Shown: piece after piece, positions 14,061 through 22,201 of the stretch
How positions within the stretch are numbered: the stretch's first letter is position 1
Layout of the letters: each line of letters starts with the position of its first letter
Assembly (NCBI GenBank): GCA_937885015.1
Contig: CALAAS010000041.1
Coordinates: 1 to 64,000 of the forward strand
Reading direction: 5' to 3'
Length of the DNA: 64,000 nucleotides
DNA from: an uncultured Clostridium sp.
GTDB taxonomy: Bacteria; Bacillota; Clostridia; Lachnospirales; Lachnospiraceae
The notes under the pieces: model-generated
What the model saw: only the letters and a program-made list of their open reading frames with translations
Databases searched by the model: none
Told to the model about the DNA's origin: nothing
Translations under genes and position numbers: made by a program

Positions 14061-14072
14061 TTATTCAAACTC
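14061..14072. other. Attachment core in the last codons of guaA
   Basis: TTATTCAAACTC encodes the final Glu-Phe-Glu-stop of guaA on the minus strand. It matches TTACTCAAACTC at 2102-2113 in 11 of 12 bases. Integration here leaves the guaA coding sequence complete. Confidence 0.65.
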
Positions 14073-15353
14073 AATCGTCGCCGGCGGCTTCGGACTCATA
14101 TCGAAGCACACGCGGTTTACATTCTCCACCTCTGCCAGAATCCGGTCTGTGATCGTCTGCAGCACATCCCAATCCACCCGCTCAATGCTGGCAGTCATGG
14201 CGTCAATGGTGTTGATAGCCCGGATGATAACCATGTATTCGAAGCAGCGCTCATGATTTTTCATACCAACAGACTTGAAATCCGGAACTACCGTAAAGTA
14301 CTGCCATACCTTCTTATTGAGTCCTGCCTTCTCAAACTCCTCGCGCAGAATCGCATCTGACTCTCTGACAGCCTCCAGACGGTCTCTGGTAATAGCGCCC
14401 AGGCAGCGGACTCCTAACCCCGGGCCTGGGAACGGCTGGCGATATACCATAGATGCCGGAAGCCCCAGTTCCAGACCACAGGCGCGCACCTCATCCTTAA
14501 ACAGCTGTTTCAACGGCTCCACCAGCTCGAACTTCAGATCCTCCGGAAGGCCGCCAACGTTGTGATGAGATTTTACCATCTTAGCCGTCTTGGTACCGCT
14601 CTCAATGATATCCGGATAAATGGTTCCCTGACCCAGGAAATCAATGCCCTCCAGCTTACGGGCCTCTTCCTCAAATACGCGGATAAACTCGCCGCCGATA
14701 ATCTTTCTCTTTTCCTCCGGATCTGCCACTCCGGCCAGCTTGCCGAGGAAGCGCTCTGTTGCATCCACATAAATCAGATTTGCATGAAGCTGGTTTCTGA
14801 AAACCTCCACCACGCTCTCAGATTCGTTCTTGCGCATCAGGCCATGGTTCACGTGTACGCACACCAGCTGCTGGCCAATGGCGCGAATCAGAAGAGCCGC
14901 CACAACGGAGGAATCCACACCGCCGGACAGGGCCAGAAGTACTTTTTTATCCCCCACCTGACGACGAATCAGCTCCACCTGATCCTCAATAAAATTCTTC
15001 ATATTCCAGTTGGCCTCTGCCTTACACTCCTGGAAAACAAATGCCTTTAATTCATCCTCCTCCGGAAGCTGGGAGAACTTCTTCTCACACTGGGACTGCG
15101 GATAATCCACAGAAAACATCGGATAACCCAGATCGTAAAGCTCCGGACGGATCTCCACCTCGTTTCCGTCTACCACGCGGTTCTCACCGCCATTTAAAAT
15201 AATTCCCTTTACATTGTCAAGAGCCTTCAGTTCCTCCACCGTAATATCATGGGGATGAATCTCACTGTAAACTCCAAGGCTCCGGATCTGGCGCGCCAGC
15301 ACCGTGTTTTCCGTGCTTCCCAGATCCAGGATTACAATCATATCCTGTTTCAT
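14061..15353 (-). CDS. guaA: GMP synthase with reduced glutaminase domain
   Basis: Converts XMP to GMP with ATP and ammonia. The ATP pyrophosphatase part is complete: SGGVDS P-loop at 143-148, VNHGLMRK, GTIYPDIIES and the C-terminal dimerization domain ending PPATIEFE. The protein is only 430 residues, against about 510-520 for the full two-domain enzyme. The N-terminal glutamine amidotransferase part has shrunk to about 115 residues. It begins normally (IVILDLGSTENTVLARQIR), but where the nucleophile motif G.C.G.Q belongs it reads SVDYPQSQ, and the later HPE motif is absent. It therefore probably cannot hydrolyse glutamine itself and would need free ammonia or a partner. The ATG follows AAGGAGACGG. 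The 3' end is the integration site of the neighbouring element. Confidence 0.92.
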   Translation of the reverse strand: MKQDMIVILDLGSTENTVLARQIRSLGVYSEIHPHDITVEELKALDNVKGIILNGGENRVVDGNEVEIRPELYDLGYPMFSVDYPQSQCEKKFSQLPEEDELKAFVFQECKAEANWNMKNFIEDQVELIRRQVGDKKVLLALSGGVDSSVVAALLIRAIGQQLVCVHVNHGLMRKNESESVVEVFRNQLHANLIYVDATERFLGKLAGVADPEEKRKIIGGEFIRVFEEEARKLEGIDFLGQGTIYPDIIESGTKTAKMVKSHHNVGGLPEDLKFELVEPLKQLFKDEVRACGLELGLPASMVYRQPFPGPGLGVRCLGAITRDRLEAVRESDAILREEFEKAGLNKKVWQYFTVVPDFKSVGMKNHERCFEYMVIIRAINTIDAMTASIERVDWDVLQTITDRILAEVENVNRVCFDMSPKPPATIEFE

Positions 15354-15561
15354 GTTTTCCGTCTCCTTTGTGTCTCAATTCCATAAAATCGCGGGACTGC
15401 TGTTCTGGCTTCCCACCGTTTTCCATTCCTTCAGCCATGCACCGCATACACCATGCACCGCTGTTCACGTCTGTCTCCCGGAGCATCTCTCCTCCGCACA
15501 CAGATGCTATCTGTATTCTAGCACAATATTTCCCTGAAAACCAGTAAAAATTCAGCCTGGC
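15354..15561 (-). promoter_or_regulatory. guaA leader with extended -10 promoter and short direct repeats
   Basis: On the minus strand, TAGAAT (15515-15520) preceded by TGTGC looks like an extended -10 box; the -35 is poor. The leader is about 150 nt. It contains GCGGTGCATGG twice (15451-15461 and 15435-15445) and a GGGA...TCCC hairpin. It may carry regulatory structure, but I recognise no riboswitch class. Confidence 0.45.
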
Positions 15562-16998
15562 CTACCTATTCTTATTCTTCTCTTCCCTCTGTCGGATTAC
15601 AGGCAGAATCAGGCCAAGCGCCGTCAAGACAAACGGCGTAATAACATTCAGCGCCGTAGAGGCCATATCTCCCTTCACATACATACCGAAAAGACAGCAG
15701 AACGATGTTACAAAGAAACACCAGCCGCCAGCTGTCAGAGCCAGTCCCTGGCTCTTTACAAACCGATATTCCGGATGGAACCGGTCCGCTGCCTTCCGAA
15801 GCGCAATATAAGCAGCAAACACCCAGAGATACCGCAATGGCATTGTTACAGAGTTCAGCTTATTCAGCTGAGCCAGAACTGAAGCCGCCCCCGGCACCAA
15901 CGACTGGATCAAAATAATACTGCCGGACAGAACTACCACCATCCAGATTCCATTGATGTACGCCCCGTATTTATTCTGCTTCAAAAGGCGGGTCGGGATA
16001 AACTGTCTCGCATCCTCATTGTCCAGAAGCATCCGAAGCGGCGCATCAATACTCAGAACCAGCGTTGAAAACTGGCCAATGGCATTACAGGCCGCATAGA
16101 TTACCATCAGCAAATTTCCCACATGATAATACTCACCAAGCTTCTGAAATGACCAATAGGCTCCATTGGAAACATAGGACTCAAAAGATTCCTTGCTGGC
16201 ATTGATCTGCGCCGGGTCAAACATCATTCCCATAGCCACGGTTCCGAGAATCGCACATACCATAACCATAATCGCCAGCGCAATCATTCCCTTCGGAAAT
16301 CCCCTGGACGGATCTTTTACCTTATTTACATAGGGGGATATCTTCTCACATCCTCCCACCGCAAACACCAAAATCGACAGGGAAGTAAAATATCCCATAT
16401 TAAATTGAGGAATCATGTTTTTCACGCTGAAATCCACAGAAACGTAATCGGCTCCCGGATTGATGATCGGCGCTGCAAACATCATGAGGATATACAGAAT
16501 CGACATAACAAACATGCTGGTTCCCGCAATGGTTGCCAGACGTTTCAGCGGATTCAGGCCCCGACTGGCCACCCAGCAGAAAAACAGCAGAGCTGCCAGG
16601 GTAGCCAGCTGAATCCAAATAGTTGGAAATGTATCATAGGTTGTCCCATTCTGAAATACCATCCAGCTTAAAGCTTTCAGTCCGCCGCTGCCTTTACTGG
16701 CAATATAGGTCACATGGCAGGCCCAGTAAGTCCAGCCAGCATAGTAGGCAAATTTGGGACTGATCGTCTCGTGAATCCAGGAGCTGACGCCGCCGCCAGA
16801 ATTTTTAAATGCCGATCCCAGCTCTCCTACCATCAGCGCATATGGTACAAAGTACAGAGCAAACATCATGATCCAGCTGAAAATAACTTCAACCCCATTA
16901 AAATAGACGAAACCATTCAGCACATTTCCGAAACTCCATACCGTCGAAAATGCCATAAAGGCCAAAGTATACCAGCTTATTTTTTTTGCATGTTCCAT
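15562..16998 (-). CDS. APC-superfamily amino acid permease
   Basis: The 478-residue, very hydrophobic protein has about 12 predicted membrane spans. The N-terminal pattern (FSTVWSFGNVLNGF, then VGELGSAFKNSGGGVSSWI) is that of the APC amino acid transporters related to the glutamate/GABA-antiporter and YjeM-like branch. The first span carries the helix-breaking Gly-rich site used for substrate backbone binding. It sits in the cytoplasmic membrane and exchanges or imports amino acids; the substrate cannot be read from the sequence. The ATG follows GGAAGG. It stands alone on the minus strand between metA and guaA, separated from metA by a terminator. Confidence 0.88.
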   Translation of the reverse strand: MEHAKKISWYTLAFMAFSTVWSFGNVLNGFVYFNGVEVIFSWIMMFALYFVPYALMVGELGSAFKNSGGGVSSWIHETISPKFAYYAGWTYWACHVTYIASKGSGGLKALSWMVFQNGTTYDTFPTIWIQLATLAALLFFCWVASRGLNPLKRLATIAGTSMFVMSILYILMMFAAPIINPGADYVSVDFSVKNMIPQFNMGYFTSLSILVFAVGGCEKISPYVNKVKDPSRGFPKGMIALAIMVMVCAILGTVAMGMMFDPAQINASKESFESYVSNGAYWSFQKLGEYYHVGNLLMVIYAACNAIGQFSTLVLSIDAPLRMLLDNEDARQFIPTRLLKQNKYGAYINGIWMVVVLSGSIILIQSLVPGAASVLAQLNKLNSVTMPLRYLWVFAAYIALRKAADRFHPEYRFVKSQGLALTAGGWCFFVTSFCCLFGMYVKGDMASTALNVITPFVLTALGLILPVIRQREEKNKNR

Positions 16999-17099
16999 TC
17001 AATAACCTTCCTTTTCTTAAATTTGAAAAATAACCTGCCCATTATATCATATCCATCCGCTTTTGCCTAATACATTTTTTCACTATCGTGTTATTCTTA

Positions 17100-17150
17100 A
17101 ACAAAAAAATACCGTTCAGATAATTGCTCCCACAAAAGCATTCTGAACGG
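17100..17150 (-). terminator. Rho-independent terminator after metA
   Basis: On the minus strand CCGTTCAGA (17142-17150) pairs perfectly with TCTGAACGG (17112-17120) and is followed by TATTTTTTTG. It lies about 110 bases after the metA stop. Confidence 0.9.
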
Positions 17151-17257
17151 CATTCTACAAAAGGATATCCCATATAAATTTTCTTTAATTCCACAGCCAT
17201 GATCCGGCCAGCTCCGTTACCTTCTGCCCTTTCTTCTTTACCGGCAGAATGAAACAT

Positions 17258-18169
17258 CTACGAATTCAGAACATACGGTGTTACCTGATATACGTAATAG
17301 TTCAGCCAGTTGGAATACAGCGTATTGGCCGTATTTCTCCATTTCAAAACCGGAATGGCGAATGGATCATTGTCCTCGTAATAATTCCTGGGAACCGCCG
17401 GGTTCAGGCCTCTTTTTAAATCCCGGTGGTATTCGTTATTCAGTGTCATGCGATCGTATTCCGGATGCCCCTGCATAAAAATCTGACGACCATCCCGGCT
17501 CATAACCAGAAAAATTCCGGCCTCCGGAGATTTTGCCAGAATCTGCAGCTTGGGATGCTTTAAAATATCCTCTTCCCGCACCTCTGTATAGCGGGAATGG
17601 GGGCAATAAAAATAATCATCCAGACTTCTTACCAGCGGCACCTTTCGATCCAGCACCTGATGCTCATAAATACCGGACAGCTTCTCTCCTCTCGCATATT
17701 TGGGAATTCCGTAATGATAATAGAGTCCTGCCTGTGCCCCCCAGCAGATATGAAGCGTAGATGTCACATGGCTCTTGCTCCACTCCATCATCTCTGTCAG
17801 TTCATCCCAGTATTCAACCTCTTCATATTCCATATTCTCCACCGGAGCTCCTGTAATAATCATTCCGTCAAACCGTCGTCCCCGGATTTCCTCAAAAGTC
17901 ACATAAAACTTGTTCAAATGGCTGGCAGAGGTATTCTTGGACGTATGAGAAGACAGCATCAAAAACGTACAGTCCACTTGCAGCGGCGTATTGGACAGGG
18001 CGCGCAGCAGCTGTGTCTCCGTCTCTTCTTTAATAGGCATCAGATTAAGAATCAAAATTTCCAGCGGACGGATATCCTGACTTAACGCCCGGTCTTCGTC
18101 CATCACAAATATATTTTCCGACTCCAGCACCGTTCTGGCCGGCAGATCTTTCTGTATTTTAATTGGCAT
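17258..18169 (-). CDS. metA: Homoserine O-acetyltransferase (MetA type)
   Basis: Activates homoserine for methionine synthesis. The 303-residue length and catalytic residues match the MetA family: nucleophile Cys142 (ICWGAQAG), His235 and Glu237 (GHPEYD), and Lys47 in NLMPIKEETE. Residue 111 is Glu (TGAPVENMEYEEV). In studied MetA enzymes, Glu at this place goes with acetyl-CoA and Gly with succinyl-CoA, so an acetyltransferase is expected despite the common name homoserine succinyltransferase. The start is preceded by a GGAAG site. It follows ligA by 42 bases on the same strand and may be cotranscribed with it. No SAM riboswitch is visible in that short gap. Confidence 0.96.
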   Translation of the reverse strand: MPIKIQKDLPARTVLESENIFVMDEDRALSQDIRPLEILILNLMPIKEETETQLLRALSNTPLQVDCTFLMLSSHTSKNTSASHLNKFYVTFEEIRGRRFDGMIITGAPVENMEYEEVEYWDELTEMMEWSKSHVTSTLHICWGAQAGLYYHYGIPKYARGEKLSGIYEHQVLDRKVPLVRSLDDYFYCPHSRYTEVREEDILKHPKLQILAKSPEAGIFLVMSRDGRQIFMQGHPEYDRMTLNNEYHRDLKRGLNPAVPRNYYEDNDPFAIPVLKWRNTANTLYSNWLNYYVYQVTPYVLNS

Positions 18170-18211
18170 CTTCCACTTTTCTTCCCTTCTGAAAATTCAT
18201 ATTCGTCCCGA

Positions 18212-20173
18212 TTACTGCATAAGAAGTTCCAGAAAATCCGTCTCCGACAGAATCGGAATTCCCAGTTCCTTCGCTTTTTTGTTCTTTGAAGAAGCAGAGG
18301 TTGCATCATTATTGATCAGATAACTGGTTTTCAATGTCACGCTGCCTGTTACTCTGCCTCCCCGCTTTTCAATCTCCTCCTGAAGTTCCCTGCGGGTTTT
18401 AAAATGTTCCACCGAGCCGGTCACTACAAAATTCATCCCTTCAAAAATCGGAGTAATTTCCCCCTCTTCCCCCGCCGTGTTTTCTATGGTCAGCTGCTCC
18501 AACAGATGATCCACGGTACGGTTGTTCCTTTCATCGGCAAAATAATCCACCCACGCATCCGCCAGCACTTCTCCGATCCCGTCGATCCCCATCAGCTCCT
18601 CTTTTCCAGCGCAGCGCATGGCCGCCAGATCATTCTTAAAATGACGGCAGATCATTCTGGCATTGGCCAGACCGATTCCCGCCACTCCAAGACCATAAAT
18701 AACCCTGGGCAGCGTCGTCCTGGAAGCTTTTCTGGCTGCTGCAGTCAGATTATCAAAAGATTTCTGTCCAAACCCCTCCAGTGCCACGATTTCCGCCTCA
18801 TGACGCTCCAGCCGGAACAAATCCGCAAATTCATGAACCAGTCCAAGTCCAATCAGCTTCTCCAGCGTTGCCTCCGAAAGTCCTCCGATATTCAGAGCAT
18901 CCCGGCTGGCAAACAGTGTGTAGCTTTTGATTTTTTTTGCCTGACAATCCGGATTGGTACAGTAAAGAGACTTCACATCTCCAGTATTGCGAATTTCCGT
19001 TTTTCCTCCGCATACCGGGCAGACAGCCGGGATATCCCGGACGCCGCTGCGGGTCAGGTTATCCGCAATCTGCGGAATAATCATATTGGCCTTATAGACT
19101 GTAATCCGATCTCCAGTCCCCAACTCCAACCCCTCCAAAATACTGATATTATGAACACTGGCCCGGCTGACTGTAGTCCCCTCCAGCTCTACCGGTTCGA
19201 AAACCGCCACCGGATTGATCAGTCCTGTTCTGGAAGCGCTCCACTCAATATAGGATAACACCGTCTCCTGAATCTCGTCCGCCCATTTGAAAGCGATGGA
19301 ATCCCGCGGGAACTTGGCAGTCCGGCCCAAAGACCTGCCATATGCAATATCATCATAAAGAAGCACAAGGCCATCAGAAGGGATATCCTGTCTTTCAACT
19401 GCAGACGCAAACTCCTGTACTTCACGTTCCAGAGAATTCGCCGTTACTTCCCGGTATTCCACCACGTCGAATCCCTGATTTTTCAGCCATTCAAACTGGC
19501 AGCATCTGGAATTTTCAAAATCCACACCATCGGCCTTTACCAGGCTGAAGGCAAAAAAGCGCACATTTCTCCGGGCCGTAATCTCACTGTTCAGCTGACG
19601 AACCGATCCGCTGCATAAATTTCTCGGATTTTTGTACCGGGCATCCACATCTTCAATCTGCGCATTGATCTTTTCAAAATCTGAATACCGAATCACTGCC
19701 TCACCTCGGAGTATCAGCTGGCCTTTGTAGGGAATCGAGAGGGGCACATTGATAAATTTCTTTGCATTGGCCGTAATGACCTCGCCAATTTCCCCGTTCC
19801 CCCGGGTAACCGCCTTGACAAGACTGCCATTTTCATAGGTCAGAACAATCGTCAAACCATCCATCTTCCAGGACAGCAACCCTTTCTGTTCTCCCAGCCA
19901 TTGGCCCAGTTCTTCTACGCTTTTCGTTTTATTTAAAGAAAGCATCGGCTGATCATGGCGCTCCTTGGGAAGTGCACTGACTACCTCATGCCCTACATTC
20001 TGAGTCGGACTGGAGGCCAGTATGATTCCCGTTTCCTGTTCCAACCTCTCCAGCTCGTCATACAGCCGATCATACTCATAATTACTCATGATTTCCCGGC
20101 TCTCCTGATAATAGGCCCGTCCGGCCTCCCGCAATTCTTCCACCAGCTGGCGGATCCGCTCTGCCTTGTCCAT
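18212..20173 (-). CDS. ligA: NAD-dependent DNA ligase
   Basis: Seals nicks during replication and repair using NAD. The order of domains is complete: N-terminal Ia helices that bind NMN (NYEYDRLYDEL), nucleotidyltransferase with the adenylated Lys103 in SWKMDG, OB fold (NPVAVFEPVELEG), a four-Cys zinc finger (CPVCGG ... CTNPDC), helix-hairpin-helix repeats (GIDGIGEVLADAW) and a C-terminal BRCT domain. The start is set at 20173 because GGAGAG precedes it; an earlier ATG at 20218 lacks a ribosome binding site. From 20173 it has 653 residues, close to the family length. It follows the pseudouridine synthase closely on the same strand. Confidence 0.96.
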   Translation of the reverse strand: MDKAERIRQLVEELREAGRAYYQESREIMSNYEYDRLYDELERLEQETGIILASSPTQNVGHEVVSALPKERHDQPMLSLNKTKSVEELGQWLGEQKGLLSWKMDGLTIVLTYENGSLVKAVTRGNGEIGEVITANAKKFINVPLSIPYKGQLILRGEAVIRYSDFEKINAQIEDVDARYKNPRNLCSGSVRQLNSEITARRNVRFFAFSLVKADGVDFENSRCCQFEWLKNQGFDVVEYREVTANSLEREVQEFASAVERQDIPSDGLVLLYDDIAYGRSLGRTAKFPRDSIAFKWADEIQETVLSYIEWSASRTGLINPVAVFEPVELEGTTVSRASVHNISILEGLELGTGDRITVYKANMIIPQIADNLTRSGVRDIPAVCPVCGGKTEIRNTGDVKSLYCTNPDCQAKKIKSYTLFASRDALNIGGLSEATLEKLIGLGLVHEFADLFRLERHEAEIVALEGFGQKSFDNLTAAARKASRTTLPRVIYGLGVAGIGLANARMICRHFKNDLAAMRCAGKEELMGIDGIGEVLADAWVDYFADERNNRTVDHLLEQLTIENTAGEEGEITPIFEGMNFVVTGSVEHFKTRRELQEEIEKRGGRVTGSVTLKTSYLINNDATSASSKNKKAKELGIPILSETDFLELLMQ

Positions 20174-20221
20174 CTTCGTTCTTCTCTCCGCCTCTCTTTC
20201 CATCTGTCCCTGATCCATGTC

Positions 20222-21043
20222 TTAATGAGAATCCGCCGAACCCATGCGCATTTCATCTGCATTTTCTGACCGGGATTCCTCCTCCCGTCCAGACTGATTC
20301 GCATTTTCATCCAGCAGCCGCTCCAGCTCCGCCCGTTCTTCCGGCGTTACCTCCCGGTACTGGCCTGTTTTCAAATTACCCATAGAAATATTCATAATTC
20401 TGACTCGTTTCAGCCGTACCACATTAAAGTGCAGCGATTCGCACATCCGGCGAATCTGCCGGTTCAGTCCCTGGGTCAGTATAATACGAAACTGTCTCTC
20501 GCCCAGCTGTTCCACCGGACAGGGGCGTGTTACTGTATCAAGTATCTTCACACCTCTTGACATCTTCTCAATAAATTCCAGTGTAACAGGCCGGTCCACT
20601 GTAACAATATATTCCTTTTCATGGCCGTAGCGCGCCCGAAGAATCTTATTGACCAATTCACCCTCATTCGTCATAAAAAGCAATCCCTCTGACTCCTTGT
20701 CCAGACGCCCTACCGGATAAATCCGGTAGGGATAATGGATAAATTCCACAATATTTTCCGCCCGATCCCGGTCAGAAGTTGTGCACACAATGCCCCTTGG
20801 TTTATTGATCATTAAAAGCACTGGACGGTCTTTTCCGGATATAACCTTTCCATCACAGGTAACCACTTGTCCTGGATACAGACGCTGTCCTTCCGTGGCC
20901 CGCACTCCATCCACCAGAACACGCCCCGCCAGAATCCGGCGATCCGCCTCCCGTCTGGAACAGACGCCGGATTCGCTGAAATACTTATTCAGCCGGATTC
21001 CGTTTTCCCTCACTTCTGTCTGTTGTCTGTCTTTATGTTCCAT
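20222..21043 (-). CDS. rluF: 23S rRNA pseudouridine synthase, RluF/RsuA family
   Basis: The 273-residue protein has an N-terminal S4 RNA-binding domain (GIRLNKYFSESGVCSRREADRRI) and a RsuA-type catalytic domain with Asp115 in VGRLDKESEGLL. The substrate-contact segments RARYGHEKEY and LTQGLNRQIRRMC are also present. The sequence best fits the RluF subgroup, which modifies 23S rRNA near position 2604, though RluB/RsuA activity cannot be excluded. It ends in an acidic, polar tail of about 25 residues. Its stop lies about 50 bases before the preferred ligA start, so the two probably share a transcript. Confidence 0.9.
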   Translation of the reverse strand: MEHKDRQQTEVRENGIRLNKYFSESGVCSRREADRRILAGRVLVDGVRATEGQRLYPGQVVTCDGKVISGKDRPVLLMINKPRGIVCTTSDRDRAENIVEFIHYPYRIYPVGRLDKESEGLLFMTNEGELVNKILRARYGHEKEYIVTVDRPVTLEFIEKMSRGVKILDTVTRPCPVEQLGERQFRIILTQGLNRQIRRMCESLHFNVVRLKRVRIMNISMGNLKTGQYREVTPEERAELERLLDENANQSGREEESRSENADEMRMGSADSH

Positions 21044-21152
21044 ATTTCCTCAATAACCGGTGTATTATCCGGCAAACCCTCTTTATTTTACAGTTGTGTT
21101 CTTAAAGTTTTACGTTTACAGTCGCAGCCGTAACCGACCTGAACCATTTTCT

Positions 21153-22178
21153 TTATTGTATAAACATGGCATCCCCAAAACTAAAAAAACGGTAACCCTG
21201 GCGGATGGCCTCTTCATAGGCTGCCAGCACATGCTCTCTCCCAGCCAGCGCCGATACCAGCATCACCAGTGTAGATTCCGGAAGGTGAAAATTGGTAATC
21301 AGGCAGTCAAGAATCTTAAACCGGTAACCCGGATAAATAAAGATATCCGTCCAGCCGCTGCAGGGCCGGATCGTTCCGTCTTCCTCTGCTGCCGATTCCA
21401 GAGTCCGGCAGCTGGTAGTTCCCACGCAGATAATACGGCCGCCATCCTTTTTGGTCCGATTGATTACCTCGGCCGCCTCCGGCTCAATCCGGTAAAATTC
21501 CGAATGCATATGGTGCTCTTTGACCTCCTCCACCTTTACTGGCCGGAAGGTGCCCAGTCCTACATGAAGCGTCACACGGGCAATGGAAACGCCCATTTCC
21601 TGAATTTCCTCCAACAGCTCTTTCGTAAAATGAAGTCCCGCTGTCGGTGCCGCCGCAGAACCCTCGTGCTTGGCATATACCGTCTGATAACGGTTTTTAT
21701 CCTGCAGCTGATGGGTAATATATGGAGGCAGCGGCATCTGCCCCAGCTGATCCAGAATTTCCTCAAAAATCCCCTCATAGGAAAACTGAATCAGACGGTT
21801 TCCTTCCTCCACAATATCCACAACCGTTCCCTTTAAAAGGCCGCCTCCGAACTGGATTACCGTTCCGATCTTTGCCTTTTTTCCCGGCTTTACCAGCGTC
21901 TCCCAGATATCATGTTCCTTCCTTTTTAAAAGAAGAATCTCAATTCTGGCATCCGTTCCCTCCCGGGTTCCGATCAGACGGGCCGGAATTACCTTCGTAT
22001 CATTGATGACCAGGCAGTCTCCCGGCTTCAGATAGGAGCGGATATCCGTAAAAATGCGATGCTCCATCTCCCCGGTCTCCTTATTCAGCACAAGAAGTCT
22101 GGAGGAAGACCGATCCTCGAGAGGGTCCTGTGCAATCAGTTCCTGGGGTAAATCATAATAAAAATCTTTTACATTCAT
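21153..22178 (-). CDS. queA: S-adenosylmethionine:tRNA ribosyltransferase-isomerase
   Basis: Transfers and rearranges the ribose of SAM onto preQ1 in tRNA to give epoxyqueuosine. The 341-residue protein begins NVKDFYYDLPQELIAQ.P. It contains CLVINDTKVIPARL, the AAPTAGLHFT motif near 200 and the C-terminal NFHLPESTLVMLVSAL, all signatures of QueA. It starts 23 bases after the upstream gene's stop. The partner queuosine gene tgt is also in this window, but 40 kb away at 61827-62960. Queuosine formation is therefore encoded at two separate places. Confidence 0.97.
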   Translation of the reverse strand: MNVKDFYYDLPQELIAQDPLEDRSSSRLLVLNKETGEMEHRIFTDIRSYLKPGDCLVINDTKVIPARLIGTREGTDARIEILLLKRKEHDIWETLVKPGKKAKIGTVIQFGGGLLKGTVVDIVEEGNRLIQFSYEGIFEEILDQLGQMPLPPYITHQLQDKNRYQTVYAKHEGSAAAPTAGLHFTKELLEEIQEMGVSIARVTLHVGLGTFRPVKVEEVKEHHMHSEFYRIEPEAAEVINRTKKDGGRIICVGTTSCRTLESAAEEDGTIRPCSGWTDIFIYPGYRFKILDCLITNFHLPESTLVMLVSALAGREHVLAAYEEAIRQGYRFFSFGDAMFIQ

Positions 22179-22201
22179 CGTATTGTGCCTCTTTATAAAT
22201 T

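Larger units (their letters stand above)
2102..14072. mobile_element. Mobilizable integrative element E2 inserted at the 3' end of guaA
   Basis: The element is about 12.0 kb between two near-identical 12-bp cores. It encodes its own tyrosine integrase, an excisionase-like protein and a MobV relaxase, but no conjugation (type IV secretion) genes are visible. It is therefore best described as a mobilizable element that borrows transfer machinery. Direct 11-bp repeats beginning GGTATCA lie near both ends in the same orientation (2206-2238 and 13984-14005), as expected for the arm sites of Tn916-like integrases. Cargo includes a CptIN toxin-antitoxin locus, a retron, YjdF, an acetyltransferase, an XRE protein and a methyltransferase-like/DUF1848 pair. 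The two cargo blocks are clearly more AT-rich than the backbone, suggesting separate acquisition. Confidence 0.75.

Noticed and set aside
17042..17257. A small gene between metA and the permease
   Set aside because: The frame runs across the metA terminator stem and has no ribosome binding site.
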